Part shown: piece after piece, positions 26,686 through 35,684 of the stretch | Numbering within the stretch: position 1 is the first letter of the stretch | Layout of the letters: each line of letters starts with the position of its first letter | Assembly (NCBI GenBank): GCA_027491075.1 | Contig: JAIXWX010000025.1 | Span: forward strand, 186,001-250,000 | Direction: 5' to 3' | DNA length: 64,000 nt | Origin: Flavobacteriales bacterium | Lineage (GTDB): Bacteria; Bacteroidota; Bacteroidia; Flavobacteriales_D; Sanyastnellaceae | Position numbers and translations under genes: made by a program | Notes under the pieces: generated by a model | Seen by the model: the letters and a program-made list of their open reading frames with translations, nothing else | Database searches by the model: none | Told to the model about the DNA's origin: nothing

Positions 26686-28827
26686 TTACTTTATTTCGGT
26701 TCTGGTATTGTAGAAGATAAAACTGTAAATATCCGCGAGCTCCTCTATGGCCTGTTGGGTGCTCTTTCCAGCCCCGTGTCCTGCTGCAGTTTCGATACGA
26801 ATCAAGACAGGATTGCTTCCCTTATGATATTCTTGAAGGCGGGCGGCGAATTTAAAGCTGTGTGCAGGAACCACTCGGTCGTCATGATCTGCGGTAGTAA
26901 CTAATGTTGCAGGGTAGTTGGTTTCTGGCTTTAGATTGTGGTAAGGGGAATACGCTTTCAAATAATTGAACTCCGTGGCACTGCTATCAGCACAGCCGTA
27001 TTCGGGAATCCAGCCCTTTCCAACCGTGAAGCGGTGGAAACGCAACATATCCATTACTCCTACAGCCGGTAAGGCAACTTTAAAAAGTTCTGGGCGCTGG
27101 GTCATGCATGCCCCCACCAATAGACCACCATTGCTCCCACCTTGGATGGCGAGTTTTTCGCTGCTAGTATATTTTTCTGATATCAAGTATTCTGCAGCAG
27201 CAATGAAGTCATCAAATACGTTTTGTTTTTTCTCCTTCATTCCTGCCTGATGCCATGCCTCTCCAAGTTCATTACCACCTCTCAAGTTGGCCATGCAGTA
27301 TATACCTCCGTTTTCCAAAAACATGAGTCGACTTGCAGAAAAACCTGGTTGCAATGGAACTGAAAACCCTCCATATCCATATAGCAAGGTTGGGTTGTTT
27401 CCATTCTTCTCTATTCCCTTTTTATGTACGATGAACATTGGCACAAGGGTTCCGTCCTTGCTTTTGTACATTACTTGATTGCTTTCGAAATCGTTGGGAT
27501 TGAATTTTAAATTGGGTTTATAGAACTCGGTACTTTCACCACTGGCATAGTCGTATTTATAGATTACCCCTGGATAGGTGAAACTACTGAAAGAATAAAA
27601 ACTGTAGGTGTTGCTTCTCTTTCCACCAAATCCACCAGCAGATCCTGTTTTGTCAGGAAGAGCAATTTCTTTTCTATCGGAGCCGTCTCTTTTTGAAATA
27701 AAAACACGGGTGTTGGCTTTATCAAGATAAAATGCGAACAATTTATCTCCGCCTGTTGTAACTCCTTGCAACAAGTTTTCTCCAGCAGGAATAATTTCCT
27801 TCCAATGCTGTAAATCAGGTTGCTTGGGATCAATTTCGACCAATCGATACGTAGGAGCATTGACGTCGGTCAATGCTAAGAACTTTCCTTCCTCAGTTAC
27901 ATCTATTACTGAATTGTGTTGTGTGACGTCCAGAAATAAGGGTATGAAAGGGGCTTTTAAATCTCCAGTTTCTCTATACCATGTTTCACTACCATCGGTT
28001 CCGGGGGAACTCACCAAGAAGGTGAATTTCTTGTCCTCGCTTAGGTATAAACTGTTATACATGTATGGTCTTTCGTTGTCAACATAAATCAATTCATCTT
28101 GGGATTGAGGTGTGCCTAATCGGTGATAATAAACCTGATGGTACATATTGTTTCCACTTAGCACTTCACCCGGCTTTGGTTCTGGATAGCGACTGTAAAA
28201 GAATCCATTGTTATACCATGAAACATCGCTGAATTTTACCCACTTGATTTCATCACCAGTAGGTTGCTTGGTTTCGATATTGTAAACTACAATCCGAGAC
28301 CAGTCGCTTCCACTTTCACTGATGGCGAAAGCGATGTGTTTGTTGTCGTCACAAGGAGTGAGCAGTGACGCAGAAGCAGTACCATTTGCACTTAATGCAT
28401 TGATATCGAGAAAAACCTCGTCGGCGCCATTCAGTCCATTGCGAACAAAGTACTTGCCTTGAGCTTCAAGTCCAGAATTCTTGAAAATTATAAAACGGTC
28501 CCCGACCATGGTGGGCGAACCTACTTTCTCAAAGTTCAATAAATCAGTAATTCTCTCTTGAAGTTTTTTTCTGTAAGGAATAGAATCCAAATAGCCTCGA
28601 GTAATTTTATTTTGAGCGGCGACCCAAGTGGCTGTTTCTTCGCTCGTGTCGTTTTCCAACCAGAGGTACGGGTCATAGACATTTTCTCCAAAAAATACAA
28701 GATTGCTATCTCGTTTTTCGGTCTTAGGATAACTTTCTATGGTCATAAGTGCTTTTTCCTCCTTTTTCTTCTCCCCGCATGCGGTGATCATTGCAACAGC
28801 AAGAGCGGATATCAAAATTTTATTCAT
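26686..28827 (-). CDS. Prolyl oligopeptidase family S9A, lipoprotein
   Basis: A 713-residue serine peptidase. The lipoprotein signal ends at VAMITAC (Cys17), so it is envelope-anchored. A seven-bladed propeller domain (about 75-440; GSDWSRIVVYNIET, WYNNGFFYSRYPEP) precedes the C-terminal catalytic domain: GGSNGGLLVG with nucleophile Ser565, TTADHDDRVVPAHS with the Asp, and AAGHGAGK with the His. It cleaves short proline-containing peptides after Pro. It is the last gene of the SIMPL-LysM-MFS-POP operon, 13 nt after the MFS gene. A decayed relative lies at the window's left edge. Confidence 0.95.
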   Translation of the reverse strand: MNKILISALAVAMITACGEKKKEEKALMTIESYPKTEKRDSNLVFFGENVYDPYLWLENDTSEETATWVAAQNKITRGYLDSIPYRKKLQERITDLLNFEKVGSPTMVGDRFIIFKNSGLEAQGKYFVRNGLNGADEVFLDINALSANGTASASLLTPCDDNKHIAFAISESGSDWSRIVVYNIETKQPTGDEIKWVKFSDVSWYNNGFFYSRYPEPKPGEVLSGNNMYHQVYYHRLGTPQSQDELIYVDNERPYMYNSLYLSEDKKFTFLVSSPGTDGSETWYRETGDLKAPFIPLFLDVTQHNSVIDVTEEGKFLALTDVNAPTYRLVEIDPKQPDLQHWKEIIPAGENLLQGVTTGGDKLFAFYLDKANTRVFISKRDGSDRKEIALPDKTGSAGGFGGKRSNTYSFYSFSSFTYPGVIYKYDYASGESTEFYKPNLKFNPNDFESNQVMYKSKDGTLVPMFIVHKKGIEKNGNNPTLLYGYGGFSVPLQPGFSASRLMFLENGGIYCMANLRGGNELGEAWHQAGMKEKKQNVFDDFIAAAEYLISEKYTSSEKLAIQGGSNGGLLVGACMTQRPELFKVALPAVGVMDMLRFHRFTVGKGWIPEYGCADSSATEFNYLKAYSPYHNLKPETNYPATLVTTADHDDRVVPAHSFKFAARLQEYHKGSNPVLIRIETAAGHGAGKSTQQAIEELADIYSFIFYNTRTEIK

Positions 28828-28840
28828 TGGATTAAAAAAT

Positions 28841-30067
28841 TTACTCTTCTATAAAGTCTAGGTCGTTTCCATAAGTTTCTTTGAGCATGGCCCAGCCAAT
28901 AAATGCCAATAGCAATGAGAAGCTGCCCACCGCCATGGCTGCCATAATGCGGTCATCCCATAGTTGCATAAGATACACAAAAACAGCCGATAGAGGCACT
29001 AACATACCACGCGCAAAATTTGGAACAGTGGTGGCACTCAAGGCTCTCAAATTTGTTCCGAAAAGTTCTGCCGCTACGGTCACGAAGATTGCCCAGAATC
29101 CTACTCCAAATCCTAATAAACCACATGCGAAATACAATAAACTCGCGTCAGGATAGGGAAGGAGCAAGTAGAACGAAATAAAGATTCCTGTCAGGATGAA
29201 GAATATCAATAGTACATTCTTTCTGCTTCTCATTAATTGACTTAATGCACCGCTGCATAGGTCTCCAATGGTCATTCCGATGTAGCAATTTCGAATAGCT
29301 ACTCCTGCACTAAGGTCTTCAGTAATGCCTAGGACCTTTCCAAATTCTGGTGCTTGATAGATCAGTATTCCAACAACAAACCACGCGGGCATGCCCATCA
29401 AGATGCAGCTCAAATATCTTTTCAATCGGCTTTTATTGTTGAAGAGCATGAAGAAATTTCCCTTGGATATTGAACCTGTGGACATGTTTTTAAAAATGCC
29501 TGATTCATTGACTCCAATACGGAGGGTGAGCAATAAGAGGCCGAGGGATCCACCTATAAAATAGGTGATTCTCCAATCAAAGGAATTGCCGATAAGCGTT
29601 GCAGCTACAGCACCACTGACCCCAACGGAGGCAACGATCATTGTACCGATTCCTCGCTTTTCCTTGCTCATCAATTCACTCACCAAGGTAATGCCCGCTC
29701 CTAACTCACCTGCAAGTCCAACGCCAGCCAAGAATCTGCAAACGCCATAAGAGTAAATATCGGTGATTAACCCATTGGCAATATTGGCTACAGAATACAA
29801 AAGAATGCTACCAAACAAAACGGAGATACGACCGCGCTTGTCGCCGAGCATCCCCCACACCACACCACCGACAAGCATTCCAAGCATTTGTAAATTGGCC
29901 AAAAGCAACCCCATTTCACCATTCGCATCCCCAGAAAATCCCATTTCTAAAAGACTTTCCTTGCGCAATACGCCGAAGAGAACGATATCGAAAATGTCCA
30001 CGAAATATCCTAAAGCTGCTACTAAAACAGCCATCTTTATTCCTCGTTGTGTGTTCTGAGTCATCAA
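28841..30067 (-). CDS. MFS transporter, sugar/organic-acid symporter type
   Basis: A 408-residue protein with about 12 transmembrane segments. The loop 2-3 motif is WGMLGDKRGRISVLFGS and the CRFLAGVGLAGELGAGITLVSE block is typical of the metabolite:H+ symporter/SV2-like branch of the major facilitator superfamily. The substrate cannot be predicted. It lies 3 nt after the LysM gene and 13 nt before the prolyl oligopeptidase, so it may import peptidase products, although this MFS branch usually moves organic acids or sugars. Confidence 0.85.
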   Translation of the reverse strand: MMTQNTQRGIKMAVLVAALGYFVDIFDIVLFGVLRKESLLEMGFSGDANGEMGLLLANLQMLGMLVGGVVWGMLGDKRGRISVLFGSILLYSVANIANGLITDIYSYGVCRFLAGVGLAGELGAGITLVSELMSKEKRGIGTMIVASVGVSGAVAATLIGNSFDWRITYFIGGSLGLLLLTLRIGVNESGIFKNMSTGSISKGNFFMLFNNKSRLKRYLSCILMGMPAWFVVGILIYQAPEFGKVLGITEDLSAGVAIRNCYIGMTIGDLCSGALSQLMRSRKNVLLIFFILTGIFISFYLLLPYPDASLLYFACGLLGFGVGFWAIFVTVAAELFGTNLRALSATTVPNFARGMLVPLSAVFVYLMQLWDDRIMAAMAVGSFSLLLAFIGWAMLKETYGNDLDFIEE

Positions 30068-30070
30068 ACT

Positions 30071-31477
30071 TTATTTTCTATAAATCTTTAATACCTGCCC
30101 AGGTCTAATCTTCTCTCCGCACTTATTCCACTTCATGATTTGTTCCGGAGTGACTTTGTATTTCTTGGCGATGATCCACAAACTATCCCCTGATTTTACT
30201 TTGTATTTGATGTAATTATCTTTGGGTTTTTCGGCTTTAGGAGCCTCTCTTATGATGGTGACTGGAGGTGAAAACTGCAGGCTATCTATCGCGTCGGGAA
30301 CTGCGCTTGGATCAACGACTGGGGTGTTGGGATCTAATTCTGGTTTTGGTTTGCGACGAACGATTGTTTTGTAGATGGTAAGTCTTTGTCCTTGACGAAT
30401 CTTATCCGACTTCAAACGATTCCATTTCTTAAGATTCTTGACAGACACTTTATGCTTTTTTGCAATTCCTCCGAGAGACTCTCCGCGCCTTACTACATGA
30501 TAGATTCTTTCTTCACTTGTGCTTACTTCTTCTTTTTTAATCGGCTTAGGAGGTGACCAGCGATAGAGTGAGTCAGAGAGAATTCGTGCCCTGTCCATTG
30601 CTTTCGAGTCGAGAAGGTATCTTACTTTATTGTATGAAGGGTCAAGATATTCTCCGGTGAAGACAGGGTTTATGGCTCTGTGCGTCGATAAATCAAATGG
30701 CAGCAAATGCACCATCGCTTCAAACGATAGTGTATCCGAAGGAACGAAAGGATTGAACGCTGAGAACACATGAAAGTAGTTTTGTAACGCATTTGCTGTT
30801 TTGGAGACCATCTCTGGAAAGTACTCCTTCACAAAATAGAAATATGAAACAAAATCCCGCGAGCGCACGAGCATGCCTTGGTCGCATAGCGAGCTATCTC
30901 TTGATAAGACACCCATGAATGCATTACCCGTGTAAAACGATCGGACAACCAAGGACATGTTGCCATTGTATTTTTGATGGCGCTCTTTTAGCTCTTTGAT
31001 TGCACAATCAATGGTGAAATCCCCACCTCGACGTTCGTCTACCAGTGAATCGACACGTAAATTCCACTTACGAGCGGTAGGAAAATCCATTGCCCATATA
31101 CCCGAACGATCATTCGGTTGAGTGTAGGAAGTATTCAAACCAGAAAGAGCAAAAGGTAAATACTTATAATCCAATGAAAGATTGGCTTGTATGAGTTTTT
31201 TTTCCAAAAGGGGAAAATAGAGATGACATAAGCTTGCCAATTGGGTAATGGTTTCTCTAATCTCTCCTTCATTGTTTCCGAATGCTCTGCGGTATAGGAC
31301 TTCAGGTGAGGTAAGAGAATTATTGGAGGGAGTATTGTACAAGCGGAAAACCTCTTGCACCATCCATTGCGAGCAGGATTGCCGATTCACTTCGCGTTGT
31401 TCAACAAAAAAGCTGCCCTGGCTCAGGGCAGAGATGGATGTAACCAATAAAAAGAAAACGAGTGCAAAAAGTCTCAT
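30071..31477 (-). CDS. LysM protein with degenerate lytic-transglycosylase (SLT) domain
   Basis: A 468-residue exported protein (signal peptide ends SALSQ, residue 20). Residues about 85-230 match the MltD-type SLT fold: KYLPFALSGLNTSY, SGIWAMDFPTARKWNL and VDSLVDERRGG. In active enzymes the first block reads LP(I/V)xES; here position 111 is Leu where the catalytic Glu should be, so the enzyme is probably dead and acts as a binding or scaffold protein. Two LysM repeats follow: about 329-373 (YHVVRRGESLGGIAKKHKV) and 424-467 (YKVKSGDSLWIIAKKYKV), which bind peptidoglycan. It sits between SIMPL (6 nt) and MFS (3 nt) genes. Confidence 0.88.
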   Translation of the reverse strand: MRLFALVFFLLVTSISALSQGSFFVEQREVNRQSCSQWMVQEVFRLYNTPSNNSLTSPEVLYRRAFGNNEGEIRETITQLASLCHLYFPLLEKKLIQANLSLDYKYLPFALSGLNTSYTQPNDRSGIWAMDFPTARKWNLRVDSLVDERRGGDFTIDCAIKELKERHQKYNGNMSLVVRSFYTGNAFMGVLSRDSSLCDQGMLVRSRDFVSYFYFVKEYFPEMVSKTANALQNYFHVFSAFNPFVPSDTLSFEAMVHLLPFDLSTHRAINPVFTGEYLDPSYNKVRYLLDSKAMDRARILSDSLYRWSPPKPIKKEEVSTSEERIYHVVRRGESLGGIAKKHKVSVKNLKKWNRLKSDKIRQGQRLTIYKTIVRRKPKPELDPNTPVVDPSAVPDAIDSLQFSPPVTIIREAPKAEKPKDNYIKYKVKSGDSLWIIAKKYKVTPEQIMKWNKCGEKIRPGQVLKIYRK

Positions 31478-31483
31478 ACGTTA

Positions 31484-32212
31484 TCAGTCCACCTGAAATT
31501 CCAAACGCATGGTTATGGAAGCGGTTTTATTTTTAGAACTAGTATTAAAAGTGCCTCCCCAACTGTAGTCTTCCGAAGAATTTTGACCCGTAATTTGAAA
31601 TATACCCATTGTAGCATTTTTTAAATTGCCTAAATGAGCATTGCTGTTGCTTGCAATTTGCTCTGCTCTAACGCGAGCGTCCTGCGTAGCAGCGGCAATC
31701 ATTTCAATTTTCAAATCAGCCAGCTTTGTATAAAAGTACTGGGGTTCTTGAGAATATAATTCTACGCCTTGATTGATGAGCTCTGTAATTTCGCGAGATA
31801 CATTCTCAATTTTATCTACTTCTGTAGATTCAATGGTTACTTGTTGATTGAGATTGTATCCTGAAAATGTGCTGAAGTAATTACCATTGCCATCGCGGTG
31901 TTCCTCGTAATCTTTGGAAATGTTGACCGAAGAAAAAACGATATTGGATTCTGAAACTCCTTTTCCAATGAGATAGGCCTTAATTGCTTCTCTGTCTTTA
32001 TTGAGGTCGGCACTAGCTGCCTTGAGGTCTGTGCTTTTTCTGTTAAAAGAACCAGACCAGACAATAAGATCAGATATAAAATCTTTGGAGCCAAGACCAG
32101 TAACGTATATGACATGATTTGATTCGTTTCTATGCATATAGGCGTAGGAGAGAATGCTTGCAGCCAAGACCACCGCTGCGGCTATGAAAATGGATCCAAC
32201 TGATTGTTTCAT
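31484..32212 (-). CDS. SIMPL domain protein (DUF541)
   Basis: A 242-residue envelope protein with an N-terminal hydrophobic segment (residues 7-25, signal anchor or peptide) and a SIMPL/DUF541 domain. It shows YVTGLGSKDFISDLIVWSGSF near the start, VSESNIVFSSVNISKDYE in the middle, and AATQDARVRAEQIASNSNA followed by TASITMRLEFQV at the end. The domain forms oligomeric assemblies in other bacteria (for example BP26 of Brucella), but its function is not settled. It is the first gene of a four-gene operon. A -7-like TACCTTCG box lies 19 nt upstream. Confidence 0.88.
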   Translation of the reverse strand: MKQSVGSIFIAAAVVLAASILSYAYMHRNESNHVIYVTGLGSKDFISDLIVWSGSFNRKSTDLKAASADLNKDREAIKAYLIGKGVSESNIVFSSVNISKDYEEHRDGNGNYFSTFSGYNLNQQVTIESTEVDKIENVSREITELINQGVELYSQEPQYFYTKLADLKIEMIAAATQDARVRAEQIASNSNAHLGNLKNATMGIFQITGQNSSEDYSWGGTFNTSSKNKTASITMRLEFQVD

Positions 32213-32231
32213 GATGAGGATTTTGAAGTTT

Positions 32232-32239
32232 CGAAGGTA
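32232..32239 (-). promoter_or_regulatory. -7-like box TACCTTCG, SIMPL operon
   Basis: TAnnTTCG on the minus strand 19 nt before the SIMPL start; the variant form of the -7 box. Confidence 0.3.
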
Positions 32240-32376
32240 TCAAAAATTCGCCTATAACCGAAGGGGCTATCTGTTATTGTGATAATTCACTTTCTTTTTT
32301 TAATAACTCTATAGGTGAGTCGTTTAAAGGACCTTGAAAGCAATCATTTTTGTACAACTACATTGTAAAAATCGTT

Positions 32377-32448
32377 ATGCATCTCAAAACAAAGCGTTGG
32401 CTACTTATAGCCGTAACCGTCATTAGTTTTTACTTCCTGATGAAATGA
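32377..32448 (+). CDS. Putative 23-residue single-span membrane peptide
   Basis: A short frame in the 330-nt gap between the SIMPL and lipoprotein genes. It has a basic N-terminus (HLKTKRW) and one hydrophobic span ending VTVISFYFLMK, then a stop. The last 11 residues match those of another tiny ORF at 51805-51891 (VTLIGIWFLLK) at six positions, with the rest mostly conservative. That resemblance is the main reason to call it. No consensus promoter or ribosome site is visible, so expression is unproven. The rest of the gap (32240-32376) shows nothing definite. Confidence 0.4.
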   Translation: MHLKTKRWLLIAVTVISFYFLMK

Positions 32449-32529
32449 TGCTAATAATTTTAGTATTTATATTTTCAATAAGTTGTAGAAATTAATTGAA
32501 GCTGAATTTTCAAATGTGCTAAAGAAAAT

Positions 32530-32537
32530 TATCTTTG
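32530..32537 (+). promoter_or_regulatory. -7 box TATCTTTG, lipoprotein gene
   Basis: Exact TAnnTTTG, 5 nt before ATG 32543. Supports that start over the in-frame ATG at 32516. Confidence 0.5.
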
Positions 32538-32542
32538 GCAAC

Positions 32543-33055
32543 ATGAAGAAAAGTAATCTCTATTCCATGCTGGCTCTTAGCGCAGCTATTTTGGTTCTTA
32601 GTTCATGTGGATCTAAGATTTCAAAACCCTACGAAGTAAACGATGTTACCTTGATTGCCGAAGGTCCACTTTTTGAGGGGTCCAATACGCTTCAAGCGAC
32701 AACGGAGCTTGATTTGTCGAAGGCCGCTGATTGGGCAAAAGCCGATAATGTACACGGGTGTAAAATTTCTAAAATTGTTCTAAGCACGGAGGATTCTCTT
32801 GGGTTTGATATGTTGAACAACATCATTGTTCAAGTGGTTTCGGAGAAGGCAGGAATGGTGCAAATTGGTGTGCTGAATCCAATAGAAAAGGGACAAAAAC
32901 AGATTACTCTGAACGTGGCCAAGGATGCTGATTTAAAGCATATTTTTGAACAGAAAGATATGACCATAGTAGCCGACGCTGATCTTATAGGTGATCGCGA
33001 CGCTAACTTGGAAATAAAGGCTCAATTGTTGTTTGACTTAGAATTAAAAGATTAA
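32543..33055 (+). CDS. Hypothetical lipoprotein, 170 residues
   Basis: A lipoprotein signal (SAAILVLSSCGSK, Cys near residue 22) followed by about 145 residues that look like a single beta-sandwich with alternating hydrophobic strands (KISKIVLS, NNIIVQVV, MVQIGVL, MTIVADADL, AQLLFDLEL). No family recognised. I start at ATG 32543, because the upstream ATG at 32516 would precede the -7 box and adds nine residues before the signal. It is followed after 5 nt by the DUF2147 gene, so the two are probably co-transcribed. Confidence 0.75.
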   Translation: MKKSNLYSMLALSAAILVLSSCGSKISKPYEVNDVTLIAEGPLFEGSNTLQATTELDLSKAADWAKADNVHGCKISKIVLSTEDSLGFDMLNNIIVQVVSEKAGMVQIGVLNPIEKGQKQITLNVAKDADLKHIFEQKDMTIVADADLIGDRDANLEIKAQLLFDLELKD

Positions 33056-33060
33056 ATACC

Positions 33061-33519
33061 ATGATAAAAAAAACAATTTTCTTCTTCGCATTCGCGCTTT
33101 TATTACCACTGTTTAGTTTCTCTCAAGCCACAGAAGGCGATAAGCTCCTAGGTGTATGGGAGCCCAGCCATGGAAAGGCTCGCGTAAAAATTGAAAAAAT
33201 CGGAAACAAATACTACGGCAAGGTAGTGTGGTTAAAGGAACCCAATGATCCAGACAACGGAAAGCCGAAAGTAGATAAGAACAATCCAGACGAGACACAA
33301 AGATCTATTCCGTTGAAAGGTCTTCGCATTTTGAAAGACTTTACCTTCGTTGGTAGTGGAGAATGGAACTCAGGAACTATTTATGATCCGGAGAATGGAA
33401 GCACTTATAAGTGCATTATCAAAATGAAAGATGACAACACGCTCGATATTCGAGGCTATATCGGAGTCGAAGCGCTGGGTAGAACAGATGTCTGGAAGAG
33501 ACTAGTTATCAAAAATTAA
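33061..33519 (+). CDS. DUF2147 family secreted protein
   Basis: A 152-residue protein with a signal peptide (ending SFSQ, about residue 20) and a DUF2147 domain: DKLLGVWEPSHGKARVKI, YYGKVVWLKEP, LKGLRILKDFTF, GTIYDPENGSTYKC and LDIRGYIGVEALGRTDVWKR. The domain is a small lipocalin-like beta-barrel of unknown function, often periplasmic. It lies 5 nt after the lipoprotein gene and 42 nt before the DUF6268 gene, so three envelope proteins follow one another. Confidence 0.9.
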   Translation: MIKKTIFFFAFALLLPLFSFSQATEGDKLLGVWEPSHGKARVKIEKIGNKYYGKVVWLKEPNDPDNGKPKVDKNNPDETQRSIPLKGLRILKDFTFVGSGEWNSGTIYDPENGSTYKCIIKMKDDNTLDIRGYIGVEALGRTDVWKRLVIKN

Positions 33520-33561
33520 TTTGTTTTTCATCCTCTGGATGATTGAATCGCACTCACCTTT

Positions 33562-34644
33562 ATGAAGCACTTAGCCTTAGCTTTTGTAATCTTGTTTGGT
33601 TTCGAACTACGAGCTCAAACGGATACGATACCACCTCCCGTTGAAGAAGAGGACTTTTCAATGTATGATAACCTCGACTTTGCGGATAGCGGCACAAAGC
33701 GCTTTGCAACTTCAAAAGTATTGGACTTGAGCCCACAGAAATTGATTTCTGTGGGCATCGATTTTCAAGGGCCATATCAGCTTCAAACGGATACCCTGTC
33801 TTTTGGAGGAAATCGCTTAGGATTTCCCCAAGAATCTACCTTCGGAGGATCGGGCGGTCTCAGACTTGGAGCGAATATCCCAGTTGTTTCTAAGAACTCT
33901 ATCATCGTTCAAATGGGATTTAGTTATTGGGAAAATAACTACTACAACTCTAAACCTAATGAGCTTTCCAATCCGCTTAATCAAGCCCTAACAGACTATG
34001 GTTTGAGAACAGTAGGTTTGAACTCTACTGTATTTAAACCATTGAATGAATCTCAATTTATCATCTTCCAAGGATCGGGTGATATGAATGGAGACTTTAC
34101 ATGGAGCTCTATACCTTCTCTCGCAGAAACAAGGATTTCCTTGGCTGGAATTTATGGTTGGAAACCGAATGATCGTAAAATGATCGGATTTGGTTTGTCT
34201 AGAACGTTCAGAGTAGGAGAAGTGAACTACATTCCAGTAATGCTCTTGAACTGGACTCATCCCAATAGAAAGTGGGGAGTAGAAGCACTTGCGCCTGCGC
34301 GTGTTCACGTCAGAAGAACGTTTAGCTCTCGAAGCTTGCTGCTTCTAGGTTATGAGTTGGAAGGAAACAGCTATTCCCTTTTCAATAATGTAAATCCCGA
34401 CCTAAACTTTGATTTGAGAAGAAGTGAACTTCGTTTTCGTGCCATCTATGAGCGCAGCATTAGAAATTTTATTTGGCTTTCTTGGCAAGTCGGATATAGA
34501 GTAAACTACGCATTTGATGTGGATGAACTTCCACAAGGAAATGATTTTTTTAGAGGCTTTTTTGGAGATCAACCCTATGCTATGATGAATGATCTTGGAA
34601 ACTCCTTCTATACGATGTTCTCAATCAATTTGGTGAGTCCTTGA
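33562..34644 (+). CDS. DUF6268 family outer-membrane beta-barrel protein
   Basis: A 360-residue protein with a signal peptide (ending ELRAQ, residue 19) and a beta-barrel-like body of alternating residues with many aromatic strand ends (for example GFSYWENNYY, MIGFGLSRTFRVG, LLLGYELEGNSYS). It resembles the DUF6268 family of Bacteroidota outer-membrane proteins, with no known cargo. It lacks a TonB plug. Its last 20 nt overlap the 3' end of the convergent WD40 gene. It follows DUF2147 by 42 nt and may share its transcript. Confidence 0.75.
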   Translation: MKHLALAFVILFGFELRAQTDTIPPPVEEEDFSMYDNLDFADSGTKRFATSKVLDLSPQKLISVGIDFQGPYQLQTDTLSFGGNRLGFPQESTFGGSGGLRLGANIPVVSKNSIIVQMGFSYWENNYYNSKPNELSNPLNQALTDYGLRTVGLNSTVFKPLNESQFIIFQGSGDMNGDFTWSSIPSLAETRISLAGIYGWKPNDRKMIGFGLSRTFRVGEVNYIPVMLLNWTHPNRKWGVEALAPARVHVRRTFSSRSLLLLGYELEGNSYSLFNNVNPDLNFDLRRSELRFRAIYERSIRNFIWLSWQVGYRVNYAFDVDELPQGNDFFRGFFGDQPYAMMNDLGNSFYTMFSINLVSP

Positions 34645-35548
34645 TTTCGACTCGTAGTATTTTTCTGTCGTCTCCACAGGTTACAAAAGAGTATTCATTC
34701 AGCCAAACACAGTCATTTACTGAGTGCGAATGGCCTCCGTGTCTTGCTTCTATCTTCTCAATAACCTCTAGTGTAGGAAGATCCCAAATTTTAAAGGATT
34801 TATCGCGAGAGGTTGTGACAAGGAAATCTTCAGTGGGGGAAAGGGCAATGCTGTAAATTGAAGTGTAGTGCGCTGGCAATTCGATCAAACGGTTGTACCC
34901 CTCCTTTCTATTATAGATTCTTAAATACCCATCCCTTCCTCCAGTGTATAGAACCGGTTTCTTTGGAGAATAAGCACAACACACAGCTCCGCCTTCGTGC
35001 GCTGAAATAGTTTGAATTTCATTGAAGAATTCAGTGTCCAGTATTCTTATAAATCCGTCGGCACTGGCGAGTGCGATTTCTTTTCCATCGGGGCTTAGTG
35101 CAATCCGTCGAATTTTAGTTTCTCCAAAAGGAATCTGACGAATCAAATCAAAAGATGGAATATCCCAGAGTGCAATGCTACCATCTCCTCCTGTCGAAAT
35201 CAATATATTTTGGTGTGCGATATAAGAAAAGCCGTACACTCCTTGACGATGAGCGGAGAGCAAGCGTATTTCCTTCTTTGTTTCGAGATCTATCACGTGA
35301 AAGGCTCCTTCACTGTTTCCAACTACCATAAGCGAAGTAGCAGGAATGGCGAAAACACAATAGGCAGGCTTTTGAAGCTTTACTGCCAAGCCAGTAGGGG
35401 AAAGATCATTCATGGACCACTCTGCTATGTAACGGTCACCCGAAGCAGTTAGGATCGTCCTATGTTCCAAGCGTATACATAGGCCATAAATGGCTGCACT
35501 GTGATCCATTCTGGCATGACTGAGGAGTATGTCTCTCGATTTCACCAT
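34625..35548 (-). CDS. WD40 repeat protein
   Basis: A 307-residue cytoplasmic beta-propeller with about seven WD40 blades. Clear repeats include LLSAHRQGVYGFSYI then GGDGSIALWDI, IQTISAHEGGAVCCAYS then GGRDGYLRIYN, and LPAHYTSIYSIALS then TSRDKSFKIWDL. It has no signal peptide or enzyme domain, so it is probably a protein-interaction scaffold; the partner is unknown. The start is uncertain: ATG 35548 is taken, with an in-frame ATG at 35581. A -7 box TACATTTG lies at 35550-35557, directly before ATG 35548, so an even later start (Met at 35509) is possible if that promoter is used. Confidence 0.82.
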   Translation of the reverse strand: MVKSRDILLSHARMDHSAAIYGLCIRLEHRTILTASGDRYIAEWSMNDLSPTGLAVKLQKPAYCVFAIPATSLMVVGNSEGAFHVIDLETKKEIRLLSAHRQGVYGFSYIAHQNILISTGGDGSIALWDIPSFDLIRQIPFGETKIRRIALSPDGKEIALASADGFIRILDTEFFNEIQTISAHEGGAVCCAYSPKKPVLYTGGRDGYLRIYNRKEGYNRLIELPAHYTSIYSIALSPTEDFLVTTSRDKSFKIWDLPTLEVIEKIEARHGGHSHSVNDCVWLNEYSFVTCGDDRKILRVEIKDSPN

Positions 35549-35549
35549 G

Positions 35550-35557
35550 CAAATGTA
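35550..35557 (-). promoter_or_regulatory. -7 box TACATTTG, WD40 gene
   Basis: Exact TAnnTTTG on the minus strand, one base before ATG 35548. Either the mRNA begins at or inside the start codon, or a later start is used. Confidence 0.4.
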
Positions 35558-35586
35558 ATTTTTAACCGCTACCTCGCGCACATCGG

Positions 35587-35594
35587 TATCTTTG
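35587..35594 (+). promoter_or_regulatory. -7 box TATCTTTG, small-peptide/hisS transcript
   Basis: Exact TAnnTTTG, 13 nt before the ATG of the 24-residue ORF that precedes hisS. Confidence 0.5.
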
Positions 35595-35607
35595 TCAAAA
35601 AATAGCG

Positions 35608-35682
35608 ATGCAATACATCTTTTTAGTTTTAGCGATCGTGCTAGTGGTAGTGTTTATTAAGAATAAAGTAAGCAAAAAGTAG
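35608..35682 (+). CDS. Putative 24-residue membrane peptide upstream of hisS
   Basis: A complete short frame lying between a good -7 box and hisS. The product is one hydrophobic span (IFLVLAIVLVVVFI) with a basic tail (KNKVSKK). Its stop ends 2 nt before the hisS ATG, so hisS would be translated by coupling or reinitiation. It contains no histidine codons, so a classical His leader-peptide attenuator is excluded. A small membrane protein is the simplest reading. Confidence 0.5.
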   Translation: MQYIFLVLAIVLVVVFIKNKVSKK

Positions 35683-35684
35683 TC

